Positions 63,859-64,000 of a stretch of 64,000 bases of DNA are shown here, in pieces. Below the pieces are notes generated by a model, which saw only the letters and a list, made by a program, of their open reading frames with translations, had not been told where the DNA came from and did not search any database. The DNA lies in assembly GCF_016900655.1 (NCBI RefSeq), contig NZ_JACJKH010000012.1, positions 39,060-103,059 of the forward strand. Reading direction: 5' to 3'. Source of the DNA: Drancourtella massiliensis (GTDB lineage: Bacteria > Bacillota > Clostridia > Lachnospirales > Lachnospiraceae). The position numbers and the translations under genes are program-made. Numbering within the stretch: position 1 is the stretch's first letter; each line of letters begins with the position of its first letter.

Positions 63859-64000
63859 TCTTTTCCTCCTACATGCTATCTATTTTATTACTAAGACTTC
63901 CCATACTTAAAATGGGCTTTGTACCTTGAAAATTCAATATTTCAGCTAACAAAATAGTGATTTATGTTCCTATAGACTCTGGATGGAGTGCGTTACGCAG
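63859..64000. other. Non-coding end of the window upstream of ftsH
   Basis: No gene is seen in this 142-bp end. It should contain the ftsH promoter (TAAAAT near 63885 with a weak -35). The plus-strand phrase GTACCTTGAAAATTCAA (63921-63937) resembles sequences common before 23S rRNA in Firmicutes, but no rRNA is visible. Confidence 0.4.

Noticed and set aside
1..64000. CRISPR arrays, prophage genes, complete insertion sequences, tRNA or rRNA genes
   Set aside because: No regularly spaced repeats, integrase or transposase genes, cloverleaf segments or rRNA-like stretches were recognised on reading; the gene content is housekeeping and metabolic.

Overview
The window looks like a chromosomal segment of an anaerobic, Gram-positive, low-to-mid GC Firmicute, most likely a gut Lachnospiraceae (order Eubacteriales). 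Supporting signs are strong AGGAGG ribosome binding sites, a T-box leader, a tig-clpP-clpX-lon-engB cluster, HPr kinase, long HPF, a DUF6465 protein, a YtvI-like protein, a SpoIID-domain protein and a feoAB pair. Genus assignment is inference. Almost every gene is on the minus strand; the plus strand carries only feoAB, a CYTH protein, an XRE regulator, typA, a PAP2 phosphatase, hpf and a class A penicillin-binding protein. I see no prophage, intact insertion sequence, CRISPR array, rRNA or tRNA gene.

Layout. 1-2.4 kb: pheT (cut by the window edge) and pheS behind a phenylalanine T-box. 2.4-4.3 kb: an Lsa-type ABC-F ribosome-protection ATPase whose roughly 320-nt leader has the layout of an antibiotic-responsive attenuator (promoter, 8-codon leader peptide, possible antiterminator, terminator). 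4.3-6.5 kb: a YihY membrane protein and a SpoIID-domain protein. 6.7-6.9 kb: a probable 6S RNA with its own promoter and terminator. 7-11.2 kb: a moxR-DUF58-transglutaminase operon. 11.3-16.5 kb: threonine synthase, an NhaC-type antiporter and leuCD. 16.7-19 kb: feoAB. 19-24.1 kb: aldehyde dehydrogenase, a PHP phosphoesterase, a membrane protein, a DUF6465 protein and galM. 24.2-29.6 kb: arabinose genes (araR, araA, a ribulokinase-like FGGY kinase, a NUDIX gene between them) with the truncated tail of a sugar ABC permease fused behind araA.

29.6-37.1 kb is a protein quality-control block: tig, clpP, clpX, lon, engB and a YtvI-type membrane protein. 37.2-39 kb holds a lipoprotein, the CYTH protein and the XRE regulator. 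39-46.9 kb runs secA-prfB-ACT-hom-apgM-like-lysC: protein export and translation termination followed by the aspartate-to-homoserine pathway; prfB keeps its programmed +1 frameshift. 47-50 kb has a HisA of the eukaryotic HIS6 type, a small repeat lipoprotein, dapB and dapA. 50-54.4 kb has an SSB-like protein, typA, PAP2 and hpf. 54.4-64 kb has a YigZ protein, the penicillin-binding protein, a ROK glucokinase, hprK, uvrC and ftsH.

The best candidates for little-described biology are the ABC-F leader; the apgM-like gene lying between hom and lysC, a candidate homoserine kinase; the solitary eukaryotic-type HisA; a 34-bp palindrome present twice; and the AraR-type half sites around the arabinose genes. 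No search or folding program could be run, so family names come from motif recognition and all RNA structures were found by eye.
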